A stretch of DNA of 30,297 bases from Acidobacteriota bacterium (lineage in GTDB: Bacteria > Acidobacteriota > Terriglobia > Terriglobales > Acidobacteriaceae), in contig JAJZAL010000033.1 in NCBI GenBank assembly GCA_021799405.1, positions 1-30,297 on the forward strand, in the 5' to 3' direction. A model generated the notes under the pieces. That model saw only the letters and a list, made by a program, of their open reading frames with translations. It ran no database searches and had not been told where the DNA came from. Positions 1 to 8,193 of the stretch are shown here, in pieces (position 1 is the first letter of the stretch; the number at the start of each line of letters is the position of its first letter). The translations under genes were made by a program, and so were the position numbers.

Positions 1-923
1 TGCCTGCTGAATATCGCATTCCCGAAGTTGCGCCTACGCTTGAAGAAGCCCGCACCTATTGCCAACGCCTGGCCGAGTCGCATTACGAGAACTTTCACGT
101 CGCCACGTGGTTTCTCCCGCGGTCACTGCGCCCGCACTTTCACGCCATCTACGCTTACTGCCGTATCTCGGACGATCTTGGTGACGAGGTAGGCGACAAG
201 GCTCAGGCACTGGCGCTGCTGCACCAGTGGGGCCACGAGCTAGACGCCTGCTACGAGGGCCGCGCGCGCCATCCGGTCTTTGTCGCGCTGCATGAGACCA
301 TTCGCGCCTGCTCTATTCCCAAGGAGACTTTTGCCGATCTGCTTACGGCCTTTCGCCAGGATCAGATCATCACCCGCTACGCCTCGATGCAGGACGTGCT
401 CGGATATTGCCGCTATTCGGCCAATCCCGTGGGCCGCCTCGTGCTCTACGCCTGCGGCGAACAAAGCGAAGAGAAGTTTCAACTCTCTGACGCCACCTGC
501 TCCGCGCTGCAACTGGCCAACTTCTGGCAGGACGTGCGCGTGGATTTCGCCAAGGGCCGGGTTTATCTACCACTGGACGACATGCGGCGCTTCGGCGTGA
601 CCGAGGCGAACATCGCCGCCGGTGAGGCTACACCGGAGTTCCGCGCTCTGCTGCGGCACGAAGTGGATTATGCACGCTCGCTCTTTGAGCAGGGCCTTCC
701 GCTCATCGGCATGGTGAGCCGCGAACTGGCCGTGGATCTGGATCTCTTTAGCCGTGGCGGGCTTGAGATTCTACGCGCCATCGAGCGCCAGGATTATGAC
801 GTGCTCAGCGCCCGCCCGGCCATCTCAAACCGGACCAAGCTTGCCCTTGCTTTGCGTGCTTTGGGCGGCAAGGCACTGCCGTTTTTGCGTCTCGGAGCGC
901 GACCCGCAAGGAAGGCTGCTTGA
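1..923 (+). CDS. hpnC: Hydroxysqualene synthase HpnC (5' end cut off by window)
   Basis: This is a squalene/phytoene-synthase-family protein; HpnC converts presqualene diphosphate to hydroxysqualene, the second step of the HpnCDE route to squalene for hopanoids. The frame is open from base 3, and 306 residues are visible, close to the full family length, so only a few N-terminal residues are probably missing. Both metal-binding motifs are present: the first in AYCRISDDLGDE at about residues 48-59, the second in NFWQDVRVDFAKGRVYLP near residue 170. The gene is followed directly by hpnD, whose TTG start overlaps the HpnC stop, so the two are probably co-translated. HpnC is assigned over HpnD from the SDDLGDE and WQDV motif forms and from gene order; the exchange of labels between the two paralogues is the only realistic alternative. 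Confidence 0.93.
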   Translation, partial: PAEYRIPEVAPTLEEARTYCQRLAESHYENFHVATWFLPRSLRPHFHAIYAYCRISDDLGDEVGDKAQALALLHQWGHELDACYEGRARHPVFVALHETIRACSIPKETFADLLTAFRQDQIITRYASMQDVLGYCRYSANPVGRLVLYACGEQSEEKFQLSDATCSALQLANFWQDVRVDFAKGRVYLPLDDMRRFGVTEANIAAGEATPEFRALLRHEVDYARSLFEQGLPLIGMVSRELAVDLDLFSRGGLEILRAIERQDYDVLSARPAISNRTKLALALRALGGKALPFLRLGARPARKAA

Positions 924-1852
924 CGCAAGAGAACCCAACCGACGGACCAACCCTGGACCGGGCATACGCGGTGTGCCGGGCCACGGCGCGGCGTGAAGCG
1001 AAGAATTTCTACTACGCCTTTCTTGCGCTGCCGGCGCCGCGCCGCAATGCCATCTGCGCGATCTACGCTTTTATGCGCCACGCCGATGACCTGGCTGACG
1101 ACGAAAGCCTTTCACGCGATGAGCGGCGCCGCCGCATCGACGCATGGCTGGCCGAGTGGCGTAGTGTATGCCGGAACCCCAGGACAGCCATCGCCTCGTC
1201 CGACCCCGTCTTCCTGGCCGTCCGCGACACGGTTGCGCGGTTCACTATTCCGCTCAGCCTGCTGGATGAGCTGGTGGAGGGCGTCACCATGGACCTGCGC
1301 CAGGTCGCAACCAATGCGCCGGACACCTACACCACCTTCGACGATCTCTACCGCTACTGCTATCTCGTAGCGTCAGTGGTTGGCCTGGTCTGCATACGCA
1401 TCTTCGGCTATACCGATCCGGCCGCCGAAAAACTGGCCGAAGAGACGGGCATCGCTTTCCAGCTCACGAATATCCTGCGCGACGTGGCCGAAGACGCCGC
1501 CCGCAATCGCGTTTATCTGCCGCTCGAAGACCTCGCTGCCCACAACGTTTCTCTGGATTCTCTGCTCCACCGCGCGCCCGGCGCGCCACCCACGGCCAAT
1601 GAGCGCACTCTGCTGGAGGAGATCGCGCATCGCGCGGAAGACTACTACCAGTCCGCGCACAAGCTGCTTCCGCTCATCGACCGCGAGAGCCGGCCGGCGC
1701 TGCGAGTGCTGGTTTCCATCTATCACGGCCTGCTCATGCGCATCCGGCGAGCGGACTACGATGTCTTTTCGCGCCGCGCCAGCGTGCCACTGGCGCAAAA
1801 GCTCGCTATTCTGGCCGTGGGCCTTGCGCGCATGGCGCTGGCACGGCTGTGA
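920..1852 (+). CDS. hpnD: Presqualene diphosphate synthase HpnD
   Basis: This squalene/phytoene-synthase-family enzyme condenses two farnesyl diphosphates to presqualene diphosphate, the first committed step to squalene. The 310-residue product has the usual family length. The first aspartate-rich motif is MRHADDLADDE (about residues 51-61) and the second is NILRDVAEDAARNRVYLP (about residues 186-203); FYYAFLALP near residue 30 matches the substrate-pocket start of the family. The chosen start is TTG at 920, four bases before the end of the upstream gene (TTGA overlap); no ATG lies between it and the conserved core, and translational coupling to hpnC explains the poor start. hpnE follows 27 bases downstream. 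A phytoene synthase is a possible alternative by sequence alone, but the hpnC and hpnE neighbours argue for the squalene route. Confidence 0.92.
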   Translation: MTQENPTDGPTLDRAYAVCRATARREAKNFYYAFLALPAPRRNAICAIYAFMRHADDLADDESLSRDERRRRIDAWLAEWRSVCRNPRTAIASSDPVFLAVRDTVARFTIPLSLLDELVEGVTMDLRQVATNAPDTYTTFDDLYRYCYLVASVVGLVCIRIFGYTDPAAEKLAEETGIAFQLTNILRDVAEDAARNRVYLPLEDLAAHNVSLDSLLHRAPGAPPTANERTLLEEIAHRAEDYYQSAHKLLPLIDRESRPALRVLVSIYHGLLMRIRRADYDVFSRRASVPLAQKLAILAVGLARMALARL

Positions 1853-1879
1853 GGTTGGGCGGTCGCGCATCGACCAAAG

Positions 1880-3349
1880 GTGAATGACAGATTGAATGGT
1901 GGGAGCCAGAGTTCGCAACAGACCGTCACCGTTCTCGGCGGCGGGGTTGCCGGCATGAGCGCGGCCTGTGCGCTGGCCGAGGCCGGCTTTCGCGTGCATC
2001 TCGTCGAGCGACGCGGTTATCTCGGCGGCAGGGCCAGCTCCTATCTGCACCCGGGCGTCAATGAAGTCATCGACAACTGCCAGCATGTCCTCTTCGGCTG
2101 CTGCACCAACCTCATCGGCTTCTACCGCCGCATCGGCGTGGCGGACCGCATTCACTGGACCGGCGAGATGACCATGATCGAGCCGGGAGGCCGCCGCACG
2201 CGCCTCGGTCCTTCGTGGTTGCCCGCGCCTCTCCACGGCATTCCCAGGCTGCTCTCAGCGCATGCCTTCACGCTGGCCGACAAGCTTGCGCTCGCCCGCG
2301 CCTTCAGCGCGCTTCTGCGTCCGATTCCAATCGACACAACGGAAAATCTTGGCGCGTGGCTCCGGCGCAATGGCCAGACGCATGGCGCCATCGAGCGCTT
2401 CTGGCGGCTGGTCATCGCCAGCGCCCTTAATGCCGACCTCGACACGATCGCGCTGCCCTATGCCGCCAAAGTGATCCGTGAGCTGTTCATGAACTCGGCC
2501 GAAGCGGGCAGCATGGGCATGAGCACTGTGCCGCTGAGCGAGCTCTACGCCGGCGCTGAGCAGTTCCTCAACCAACGAGGATCAGAGGTTGTCTACAACG
2601 CCAATGCCGAATCCGCGCAGTGGAACGAGCAGAGCCGACAATGGACGCTGGTTACGCGCAGAGGTGAGTTGCTCTCGGATTTTCTCGTGCCGGCGCTGCC
2701 CTTCGAGGCCACTGGAAAGCTATTGCCGCGCCTGCCGCCCGCCGAGGGTGCCGATGCGCTGATGGGGCAGATCCGGAAGCACGAGCACTGGCCCATCTGC
2801 AGCGTGCATCTCTGGTTCGACCGCGAGATTACGGACCTGGAGCATGCCGTGCTGCTCGACCGCGAGATTCACTGGATGTATAACAAGAGCCGGCTGCAAT
2901 CGTGGCGCAAGCTGAAGGGCAGTTATCTGGAGTTGGTCATCAGCGCTTCACGAACCTTTGCCGCGCGCAGCCGCGAAGAGGCCATCGCGCAGGCGCTTTC
3001 CGAGCTGGCCGAGTTTTTTCCGCGCGTCAAAGATGCGACGCTCGAAAAGGCTGCGCTCATCAAGGAAGTTCGCGCTACCTTCGGCGTCCCCCCCGGCATT
3101 GATGCCGCCCGCCCGCATGCGGTAACTCCGTGGCCGAATCTGTTTCTGGCCGGCGACTGGACGGCCACCGGCTGGCCCTCCACCATGGAGAGCGCGGCCC
3201 GCTCGGGCCATCTTGCGGCTGAAGTTGTCTGCGCGCAGACCGGCGCTCCGCGCGCAATCCTCAGCCCGGATATGAAGCCGCGTGGCTTGATGCGGCTGGT
3301 AAAGACAAGCGTCCAACACAACTCCACATCTCATCACGCCCAGAGATGA
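1880..3349 (+). CDS. hpnE: Hydroxysqualene dehydroxylase HpnE
   Basis: This FAD-dependent amine-oxidase/phytoene-desaturase-like enzyme reduces hydroxysqualene to squalene, the last step of the HpnCDE pathway. The 489-residue product opens with a dinucleotide-binding motif, GGGVAGMSAACALAEAG at about residues 21-37, followed by an acidic-end strand (HLVERR) typical of FAD binding. The C-terminal FAD-contact region is also recognisable as LFLAGDWTATGWPSTMESA near residues 425-443. The start is GTG at 1880, 27 bases after hpnD; the next in-frame methionine lies inside the FAD motif, so a later start would destroy the fold. No strong ribosome binding site is visible. It is the third gene of the plus-strand hpnCDE operon and converges with the EamA-like gene that ends at 3389. 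Confidence 0.92.
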   Translation: MNDRLNGGSQSSQQTVTVLGGGVAGMSAACALAEAGFRVHLVERRGYLGGRASSYLHPGVNEVIDNCQHVLFGCCTNLIGFYRRIGVADRIHWTGEMTMIEPGGRRTRLGPSWLPAPLHGIPRLLSAHAFTLADKLALARAFSALLRPIPIDTTENLGAWLRRNGQTHGAIERFWRLVIASALNADLDTIALPYAAKVIRELFMNSAEAGSMGMSTVPLSELYAGAEQFLNQRGSEVVYNANAESAQWNEQSRQWTLVTRRGELLSDFLVPALPFEATGKLLPRLPPAEGADALMGQIRKHEHWPICSVHLWFDREITDLEHAVLLDREIHWMYNKSRLQSWRKLKGSYLELVISASRTFAARSREEAIAQALSELAEFFPRVKDATLEKAALIKEVRATFGVPPGIDAARPHAVTPWPNLFLAGDWTATGWPSTMESAARSGHLAAEVVCAQTGAPRAILSPDMKPRGLMRLVKTSVQHNSTSHHAQR

Positions 3350-3388
3350 GACTGCCAGCGGAAAGCGGATAGCTGATAGCTGCCTTTC

Positions 3389-3796
3389 TCAGTGCGCCAG
3401 CAGATATACGCCGATGCAGACGAGAAAGGCCGCCGTCCATCGCCGATGATCGACATTCTCTTTGAGAAAGAATTTTCCAGCAATGGCGTTTGTGACGAGC
3501 GTCAGTGAAGCAGAGGCCGGTGCCACCAGGCTCAGGTCCAGATGATTCAAGGCAAAGAGCAGCGAGAAGAAGGCCAGCGTTAGAAAGCTCACTCCGGCAA
3601 AGAAGAGCGGGCAGGTGAGGACAGCGCGGATCGCGCCTTTCATCCCGGCGCGCGCCCGAATCTCGTCGAGGTCGCCGATGGACTTCATGGCTGCGGCGAT
3701 CAGCACTTCGCCGGCGGTCGAGCTGAGCACCACCGCCGCGATCATCGCGGCAGCAGACCATGGTCCGGGATGCGAGGCAGGGAAGGGAAGAGTCAT
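3389..3796 (-). CDS. Half-size EamA/SMR-like membrane protein, second of a pair
   Basis: The 135-residue product is almost entirely hydrophobic, with about four membrane segments (near residues 14-36, 62-84, 86-108 and 119-134), and ends in a short GVYLLAH tail. The pattern VAPASASLTLVTNAIAGKFFLKENV matches the end of the EamA/DMT repeat, where a glutamate follows the last-but-one helix. It is one EamA repeat, half the usual ten-helix transporter. The ATG at 3796 overlaps the stop of the preceding gene by four bases (ATGA), which strongly implies coupled translation and suggests that the two halves form a heterodimer, as in paired SMR transporters such as EbrAB or ArnEF. The substrate is unknown. 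The long open frame upstream of this ATG runs through the neighbour in another frame and is not coding. Its position between hpnE and hpnJ hints at a lipid or head-group role. Confidence 0.82.
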   Translation of the reverse strand: MTLPFPASHPGPWSAAAMIAAVVLSSTAGEVLIAAAMKSIGDLDEIRARAGMKGAIRAVLTCPLFFAGVSFLTLAFFSLLFALNHLDLSLVAPASASLTLVTNAIAGKFFLKENVDHRRWTAAFLVCIGVYLLAH

Positions 3797-4245
3797 CGCG
3801 GCAGCGCCTCCTCGATTTCGACCGGAGATTTCTTTGTGTTGGCATCGGCCGGACGCTCGGTCAATGGCGGTCCTTGGGCCACGAAGCCGACACCTACAGT
3901 GATCAGCACGATCCCTGCCCAGCGCTCCAGCGAGATGGCTTCGCGGAGCCAGAAGCGCGAGAGCAGCGCCACAATCACGTTGCCGAAGGCCGTGGCAGGC
4001 AGGACAAAAGTGAGATCGGCCCACGAGAGCGCCGTCAGATAGCTGGCGAAAAAGCCGATGAGCAGCGCGATGCCCAGAGCAATCCAAGGCGTAAAGACAG
4101 CGGCAATGAGCGTGCCCGGAGCGGCCAGCGAAATGTGCGGCATGTGGGTCATGCCACGCGAAAGGCAGGTATCGCCCAGAGGAGCGCACACGGCAACCAG
4201 TGTGAGGATCATGTATTGCCGCGGCGAAAGTTTGTGATGCGCCAT
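3793..4245 (-). CDS. Half-size EamA/SMR-like membrane protein, first of a pair
   Basis: The 150-residue product has about four hydrophobic helices (near residues 12-30, 39-60, 65-93 and 105-126) and a hydrophilic tail after VGVGFVAQGPP. The segment LTFVLPATAFGNVIVALLSRFWLREAIS is typical of the EamA repeat: a proline-containing helix, then a conserved glutamate and a last helix. With the following gene it makes a two-subunit set, and the four-base ATGA overlap implies a fixed ratio of the two products. The ATG at 4245 is the first plausible start; no good ribosome binding site is visible. It lies 90 bases after hpnJ on the same strand, with a stem-loop in between, so it may be transcribed partly or separately from hpnJ. 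The transported substrate cannot be read from the sequence. Confidence 0.82.
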   Translation of the reverse strand: MAHHKLSPRQYMILTLVAVCAPLGDTCLSRGMTHMPHISLAAPGTLIAAVFTPWIALGIALLIGFFASYLTALSWADLTFVLPATAFGNVIVALLSRFWLREAISLERWAGIVLITVGVGFVAQGPPLTERPADANTKKSPVEIEEALPR

Positions 4246-4274
4246 CCGAGTGTTTGTGTTCCTGGTTGCGGGGC

Positions 4275-4313
4275 CCTAAAGAAACGGAGGGCGGACGCGA
4301 TGGCGCCGCCCTC
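4275..4313 (-). terminator. Stem-loop with T-rich tail after hpnJ
   Basis: GAGGGCGG (4287-4294) and CCGCCCTC (4306-4313) form a perfect 8-bp GC-rich stem with an 11-base loop. Read on the minus strand it begins 22 bases after the hpnJ stop and is followed by CCGTTTCTTTAG, a T-rich though interrupted tail. This looks like an intrinsic terminator or attenuator separating hpnJ from the EamA-like pair. Confidence 0.5.
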
Positions 4314-4335
4314 GATTGGGTTGGTGATGGCTGCT

Positions 4336-5802
4336 TTAAGCGCCGGCGCCCGCTTCTGCCTGATGACTGCGCGCCGCCTTCACCATCTTGTTCCGCTGCG
4401 AGCGCAATTTCAAGTAGGACTTGGCCTCGACATAGAGCCGGGGCACGTCGCGATTCACGATTGCCTTCCACACGACTCGGAAGGCCGCCTTGGGCCGGAA
4501 GTAGTACTCGTCGTAGAAGCGGTGGACCATTTCCATTACGTAGTCTGTGGGCAGGCCTGGGTACTCGATGTGCGCCATCTGGTGGCCGCCGCCGTCTTCC
4601 ATGCGCTCGTTGGTGATGAAGCCATTGGCCTTGGCAAATTCGTGAAACTCGGTACCTGGATAGGCATGTGCGATCGATACCTGGATGGTTTCCACGTCGA
4701 GCGACTTGGCAAAGTTGATCGTATTGCGGATCGACTCCTTGGTTTCGCCCGGCAATCCCAGGATGAAGTCGCCGTGAATCACCAGGCCCAGGTCATGGCA
4801 GTCCTTGGCGAAGGCGCGCGCGCGCTCTACGGTGGCGCCTTTCTTGATGTTCTTGAGAATCTGCGGATCGCCCGACTCAAAGCCCACGATGAGCAGCCGG
4901 CAACCGGCGTCTTTCATGGCCTTCAGCGTCTCGTGGTCGGTGGTTACACGCGAAGTGCAGCTCCATGTCAGACCCAGCGGCTTCAACTTTTCGCACAGCT
5001 CGATGGTCCGCGCCTTCTGGATGTTGAAGGTGTCGTCGTCGAAGAAAAACTCCTTCACAAACGGAAAGTTTTCCTTCGCCCAGGCCATCTCCGCGGCCAC
5101 ATCGTCCGTGGAGCGCTTGCGCCACGCATGCCCGCTCAACGTCTGCGGCCACAGGCAGAAGGTGCACTGTGCCGGGCAGCCACGCGTCGAGTAAAGCGCG
5201 ATAAACGGATGCAGCAGGAAGGGCACGTTATAGCGCGTCACGTCCAGGTCGCGCTTGTAAATCTTTGTGGCCCACGGCATCGCGTCCAGGTTCTCCACCT
5301 GCGGACGGTCGGGGTTATGCAGGATCTTGCCGTCCTTTTTATAGCTGATGCCAAGGATCTCATTGAGCGGCTTGCCCTGAGCAAACTCGACGACCGAGTA
5401 GTCGAATTCGCGCCGGCAGATAAAGTCCAGCGCCGGGCACTCATTCAGGGCACGCTCTGGATCGGTGGTAACCGGCGGGCCGACGAAGGCGATGCGTATC
5501 GACGGATGAGCCGCCTTGATGGCTTCCGCCAGCCGCTGGTCACCCTCCCACCCTACGGTCGACGTGAATAGCACCAGAAACTCGTAATCCCCGCAAATTC
5601 GGATCGTCTCCTCAGCGGAGACGTGGTGCGGAGGCGCATCCAGCAGCCGCGACCCCTCCAGCATGCCTGCGGGATAGGTAAGCCAAACCGGATACCAGTA
5701 GGATTCAATTTCGCGCGTTGCCGGCCAGCGCGAACTCGCGCCTCCGTCGAAGTTCTCGAACGAGGGCGGGTTGAGGAAAAGGGTCTTCAGGGGCATAGAC
5801 AT
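4336..5802 (-). CDS. hpnJ: Hopanoid-associated radical SAM protein HpnJ
   Basis: HpnJ is a B12-binding-type radical SAM enzyme that acts late in hopanoid side-chain modification, in building the cyclitol ether of bacteriohopanepolyols. The 488-residue product has an N-terminal cobalamin-binding-like region (residues 1-150, including LVLFTSTVGWEGD) and a radical SAM core with the CxxxCxxC cluster site STRGCPAQCTFC (C209, C213, C216). FFFDDDTFNIQKARTIELC and GDFILGLPGETKESI are later core motifs. The start is ATG at 5802; an in-frame ATG two codons later (5796) is equally possible, and neither has a clear ribosome binding site. It is convergent with hpnCDE and followed by a stem-loop and the EamA-like pair. 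None of its usual partners (hpnH, hpnG, hpnI, hpnK) is in the window. Confidence 0.9.
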   Translation of the reverse strand: MSMPLKTLFLNPPSFENFDGGASSRWPATREIESYWYPVWLTYPAGMLEGSRLLDAPPHHVSAEETIRICGDYEFLVLFTSTVGWEGDQRLAEAIKAAHPSIRIAFVGPPVTTDPERALNECPALDFICRREFDYSVVEFAQGKPLNEILGISYKKDGKILHNPDRPQVENLDAMPWATKIYKRDLDVTRYNVPFLLHPFIALYSTRGCPAQCTFCLWPQTLSGHAWRKRSTDDVAAEMAWAKENFPFVKEFFFDDDTFNIQKARTIELCEKLKPLGLTWSCTSRVTTDHETLKAMKDAGCRLLIVGFESGDPQILKNIKKGATVERARAFAKDCHDLGLVIHGDFILGLPGETKESIRNTINFAKSLDVETIQVSIAHAYPGTEFHEFAKANGFITNERMEDGGGHQMAHIEYPGLPTDYVMEMVHRFYDEYYFRPKAAFRVVWKAIVNRDVPRLYVEAKSYLKLRSQRNKMVKAARSHQAEAGAGA

Positions 5803-5857
5803 CCATCATATTTTACCATTGAAGCGGTTTTTGAGCGGGCTCTCGTTTCAAACCGAA

Positions 5858-7189
5858 CTATTTGCCGTGCAACTCGTTGACCCAGTCCTGCATATGGCCG
5901 AGGGCGCGCAGCAGGTTGAGCCGCGCCTTGTTCAGATCCAGCTCTGTTTCCAGCAGGTCCTGGTACTTTTGGCGTTCGTCGATGCGGGCCTGTTCCTGAG
6001 CCTTGGGGGAGAGTTGCGGCTGGGCATTCGGCCCGGCCCCGCTGCCCTCCTGCAGCTGCGTTTGCACTGCTTTCAGCTGTTCCTGAGCTATCTGCTGTTT
6101 CAGACTGGCAACTTCGGTCTGGGCATCCAGTTCGCGCACGCTATTAGACAGTTGCGAGATCCGGAGGTCATTCTTTCGCCGGGCCTCTTCGGCTTCGACG
6201 GTGGCGCGCAGGGCGGCGGCCGCCGATTCCTTGCCCTTGGCGCGATGCCACATGTCGAACAGAGGTACCTCGACGGCAATTCCCGACATGAAGTTATTGG
6301 CCGGCAGGGGTTGTGCAAAGTAGGAATTGACGCTGTTGAGGAGGGTTGTGTTGCGGTTGTATTGAGCGGTAAAGGTCAGTTGCGGCAGGTAATTGATCTC
6401 CTCATCTGCCTTGGCTGCCTCTTGCTTCGAGCGCGCCAGAAGCTGAGCGGCTCCGATGCCAGCGGGGTCGGGCTCAGGATCGCCGGCGGTCATTTTGGGA
6501 ATCTTGGGGATGCTGGAGTTGTCGGGCGTGATCGAGCCATCCGGCAAGCCGGTCAGCGTGGAAAGCTCCGTGGAAAGCGTGCTGGCGCGAGCCTCCAAAT
6601 GCAGGCGGTTGAGCTTGATCTGCGCAGCCGTCAGGCGTGCCTGCAGCAGTTGGCTCAATGAGTCCACGCCTGCTTCGGCGCGCTCCTGCTCAATCGCGAC
6701 CAGCCGCGTCGCAAAACCTTCCTGCTGGCGGGCGGCGACAATTTCGCGGTCGACGGTGTCGAGCTCGATATAGTCCAGTGAGGCATCGAGGGACACCTGC
6801 TCCCTGGCGTCGTGCAAGCTCGCAGTGGCGGCCTGCAAGCCGAAGTGCGCCGCATCGATGTAGTGCTTTTGTGGAATGCCGTAAACCAACGACTGGACAG
6901 AGGCGCTCCAGATCGACGGTGGAGTTCCAGTGAAGCCAACCTCGGGGAATGTCGGCAGCCCGGTGCTGAAGTTCACCGAGGGAATGATGACATCCTTGTT
7001 CTCTGCCAGAATGGCGTCGGCCTTGCGTACATCCGCCTGGGCGAGCCTGACCGCGCTGCTGTTGCGCTGGGCCAGATCGACCACAGTGGCGAGAGACATC
7101 TGGCTCCGCGCCGGGACAGGAGCAGCCATGAACGCCAATCCAAGCAGGATGATCGTCCAGATGCCGCGCGAATTGAATTTGAATGACAC
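5858..7189 (-). CDS. TolC-family outer-membrane channel protein
   Basis: This is a TolC/OEP-type outer-membrane efflux protein, the exit duct of a tripartite exporter. The 443-residue product starts with a signal peptide (hydrophobic WTIILLGLAFMAAPV, probable cleavage after ARS near residue 29), then SLATVVDLAQRNSSAVRLAQADVRKADA, the classic start of an OEP repeat. Long alanine/glutamine/glutamate-rich helices follow (TRLVAIEQERAEAGVDSLSQLLQARLTAAQIKLNRL and a second set around residues 325-435), as expected for the coiled-coil barrel. The start is GTG at 7189, with AGGAAG seven bases upstream, 14 bases after the TPR gene stop; the much longer open frame upstream is not coding. It is the last gene of the HlyD-TPR-TolC operon. 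Confidence 0.88.
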   Translation of the reverse strand: MSFKFNSRGIWTIILLGLAFMAAPVPARSQMSLATVVDLAQRNSSAVRLAQADVRKADAILAENKDVIIPSVNFSTGLPTFPEVGFTGTPPSIWSASVQSLVYGIPQKHYIDAAHFGLQAATASLHDAREQVSLDASLDYIELDTVDREIVAARQQEGFATRLVAIEQERAEAGVDSLSQLLQARLTAAQIKLNRLHLEARASTLSTELSTLTGLPDGSITPDNSSIPKIPKMTAGDPEPDPAGIGAAQLLARSKQEAAKADEEINYLPQLTFTAQYNRNTTLLNSVNSYFAQPLPANNFMSGIAVEVPLFDMWHRAKGKESAAAALRATVEAEEARRKNDLRISQLSNSVRELDAQTEVASLKQQIAQEQLKAVQTQLQEGSGAGPNAQPQLSPKAQEQARIDERQKYQDLLETELDLNKARLNLLRALGHMQDWVNELHGK

Positions 7190-7203
7190 TTCAATTCTTC
7201 CTA

Positions 7204-8193
7204 TCAATTTTTGGAATCCCAGGCAGGTTTGTATTCGCTTGCGAGAGCCTGGGCCTTCAGCCGATCCTGTTGCGCACCCGCGGAGTCGCCCAGTTTCTGT
7301 TTCAAACGAGCCAGCTTGATGAGCGCTACGAAGGCTGGGGCCTCCTCGGTCTTGGAGGTGCCTGCTAGATAATCCTCGATCATTTTGGCTGCCATTTCCG
7401 GGTTCCGGTTGGCCTGAATCAACACCGTTGCCCCGTTGTAGAGAGCAACCCCGGCATGCCGGTCTTTGGCAGCAGCGCTCGCGCAGTTGCGGATCGCCCA
7501 GTCCATCTCTTCCCAACGCTGCCGATGGCGGCAGAAACTTGCCAGGGAAGACCATTGGAACGCTGGATGTGTACTGACCGCAACGGCCTCTTTGAACTCG
7601 CTGTCGGCCGTGGTGTAGTCCTTGCGCGCTTCGGCGATGCGGGCACGCAATTCATGGGCCCGTGCAGGGTCCACTTTATCTAATTGCCCAGCGATCCGCT
7701 CGGCCTTGTCCATGCCTCCGCCCACAATGCCCGGGGCGCTCTGGTAAAACTCGCCCAGGTCGGCGAGGGCAGCGGCGTTGCGCGGATCCAACCGCACGGC
7801 CTCTTCAAACTCCGCGCGCGTACGCTTGCCCAGGGAATACGCGGTCAAAAACGAAGCGCGGCTCGCCTTCTCGCCCAGCGCGCGGCCCAGCCACAAGTGA
7901 TAGTTGGAGTTCTGCTGGTCCATCTCTACGGCCTGTTCGCACTCCTGTGCAGCCGCATTCCACTGCTCGAGTGTGAAGCGCACGCGGCAGAGAAGGTTAT
8001 GCGCTTCGGCTACGCCCGGTCCCGATTTGGGGATCGATTGCAGCAGTGAGATTGCCTTGTCTGCCTCGCCTGCCTGCAGCGCCTCATTGGCGCGGGTCAG
8101 AGTCTCCTTTGCGACCTGCGCGGACGCAGAAACAGCGATGGCTGCGAGCAACCCAGCCGTCAGCGCCCGCCTCACCGTGGCGGCCGGCCTCAT
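7204..8193 (-). CDS. Secreted TPR-repeat protein of an efflux operon
   Basis: The 329-residue product has a signal peptide (MRPAATVRRALTAGLLAAIAVSASA, cleavage near residue 25) and then helical repeats of TPR type. Clear examples are ANEALQAGEADKAISLLQSIP, AHNLLCRVRFTLEQWNAAAQ and FEEAVRLDPRNAAALADLGEFY. It should therefore be a periplasmic scaffold or peptidoglycan/partner-binding protein. Its ATG at 8193 overlaps the stop of the upstream HlyD gene by four bases (ATGA), and the TolC gene starts 14 bases after its own stop, so it is embedded in the exporter operon and its amount is tied to the adaptor. No catalytic motif is seen. Its likely role is in assembly or stability of the adaptor-channel complex, which is inference from position only. 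Confidence 0.82.
   Translation of the reverse strand: MRPAATVRRALTAGLLAAIAVSASAQVAKETLTRANEALQAGEADKAISLLQSIPKSGPGVAEAHNLLCRVRFTLEQWNAAAQECEQAVEMDQQNSNYHLWLGRALGEKASRASFLTAYSLGKRTRAEFEEAVRLDPRNAAALADLGEFYQSAPGIVGGGMDKAERIAGQLDKVDPARAHELRARIAEARKDYTTADSEFKEAVAVSTHPAFQWSSLASFCRHRQRWEEMDWAIRNCASAAAKDRHAGVALYNGATVLIQANRNPEMAAKMIEDYLAGTSKTEEAPAFVALIKLARLKQKLGDSAGAQQDRLKAQALASEYKPAWDSKN

Noticed and set aside
1373..2236. 287-codon open frame on the minus strand across hpnD and hpnE
   Set aside because: Antisense to two conserved genes and spans their junction; no family resemblance.
3797..4471. Upstream extension of the second EamA-like frame
   Set aside because: It runs across the first EamA-like gene and into hpnJ in another frame; the ATG at 3796 with ATGA overlap starts the membrane protein.
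3760..5571. 603-codon open frame on the plus strand opposite hpnJ
   Set aside because: It is antisense to a well-conserved gene, the product is low in recognisable motifs, and such long antisense frames are common in high-GC DNA.
7190..7555. Upstream extension of the TolC reading frame
   Set aside because: It overlaps the TPR gene in another frame, and a GTG with AGGAAG directly precedes the signal peptide at 7189.
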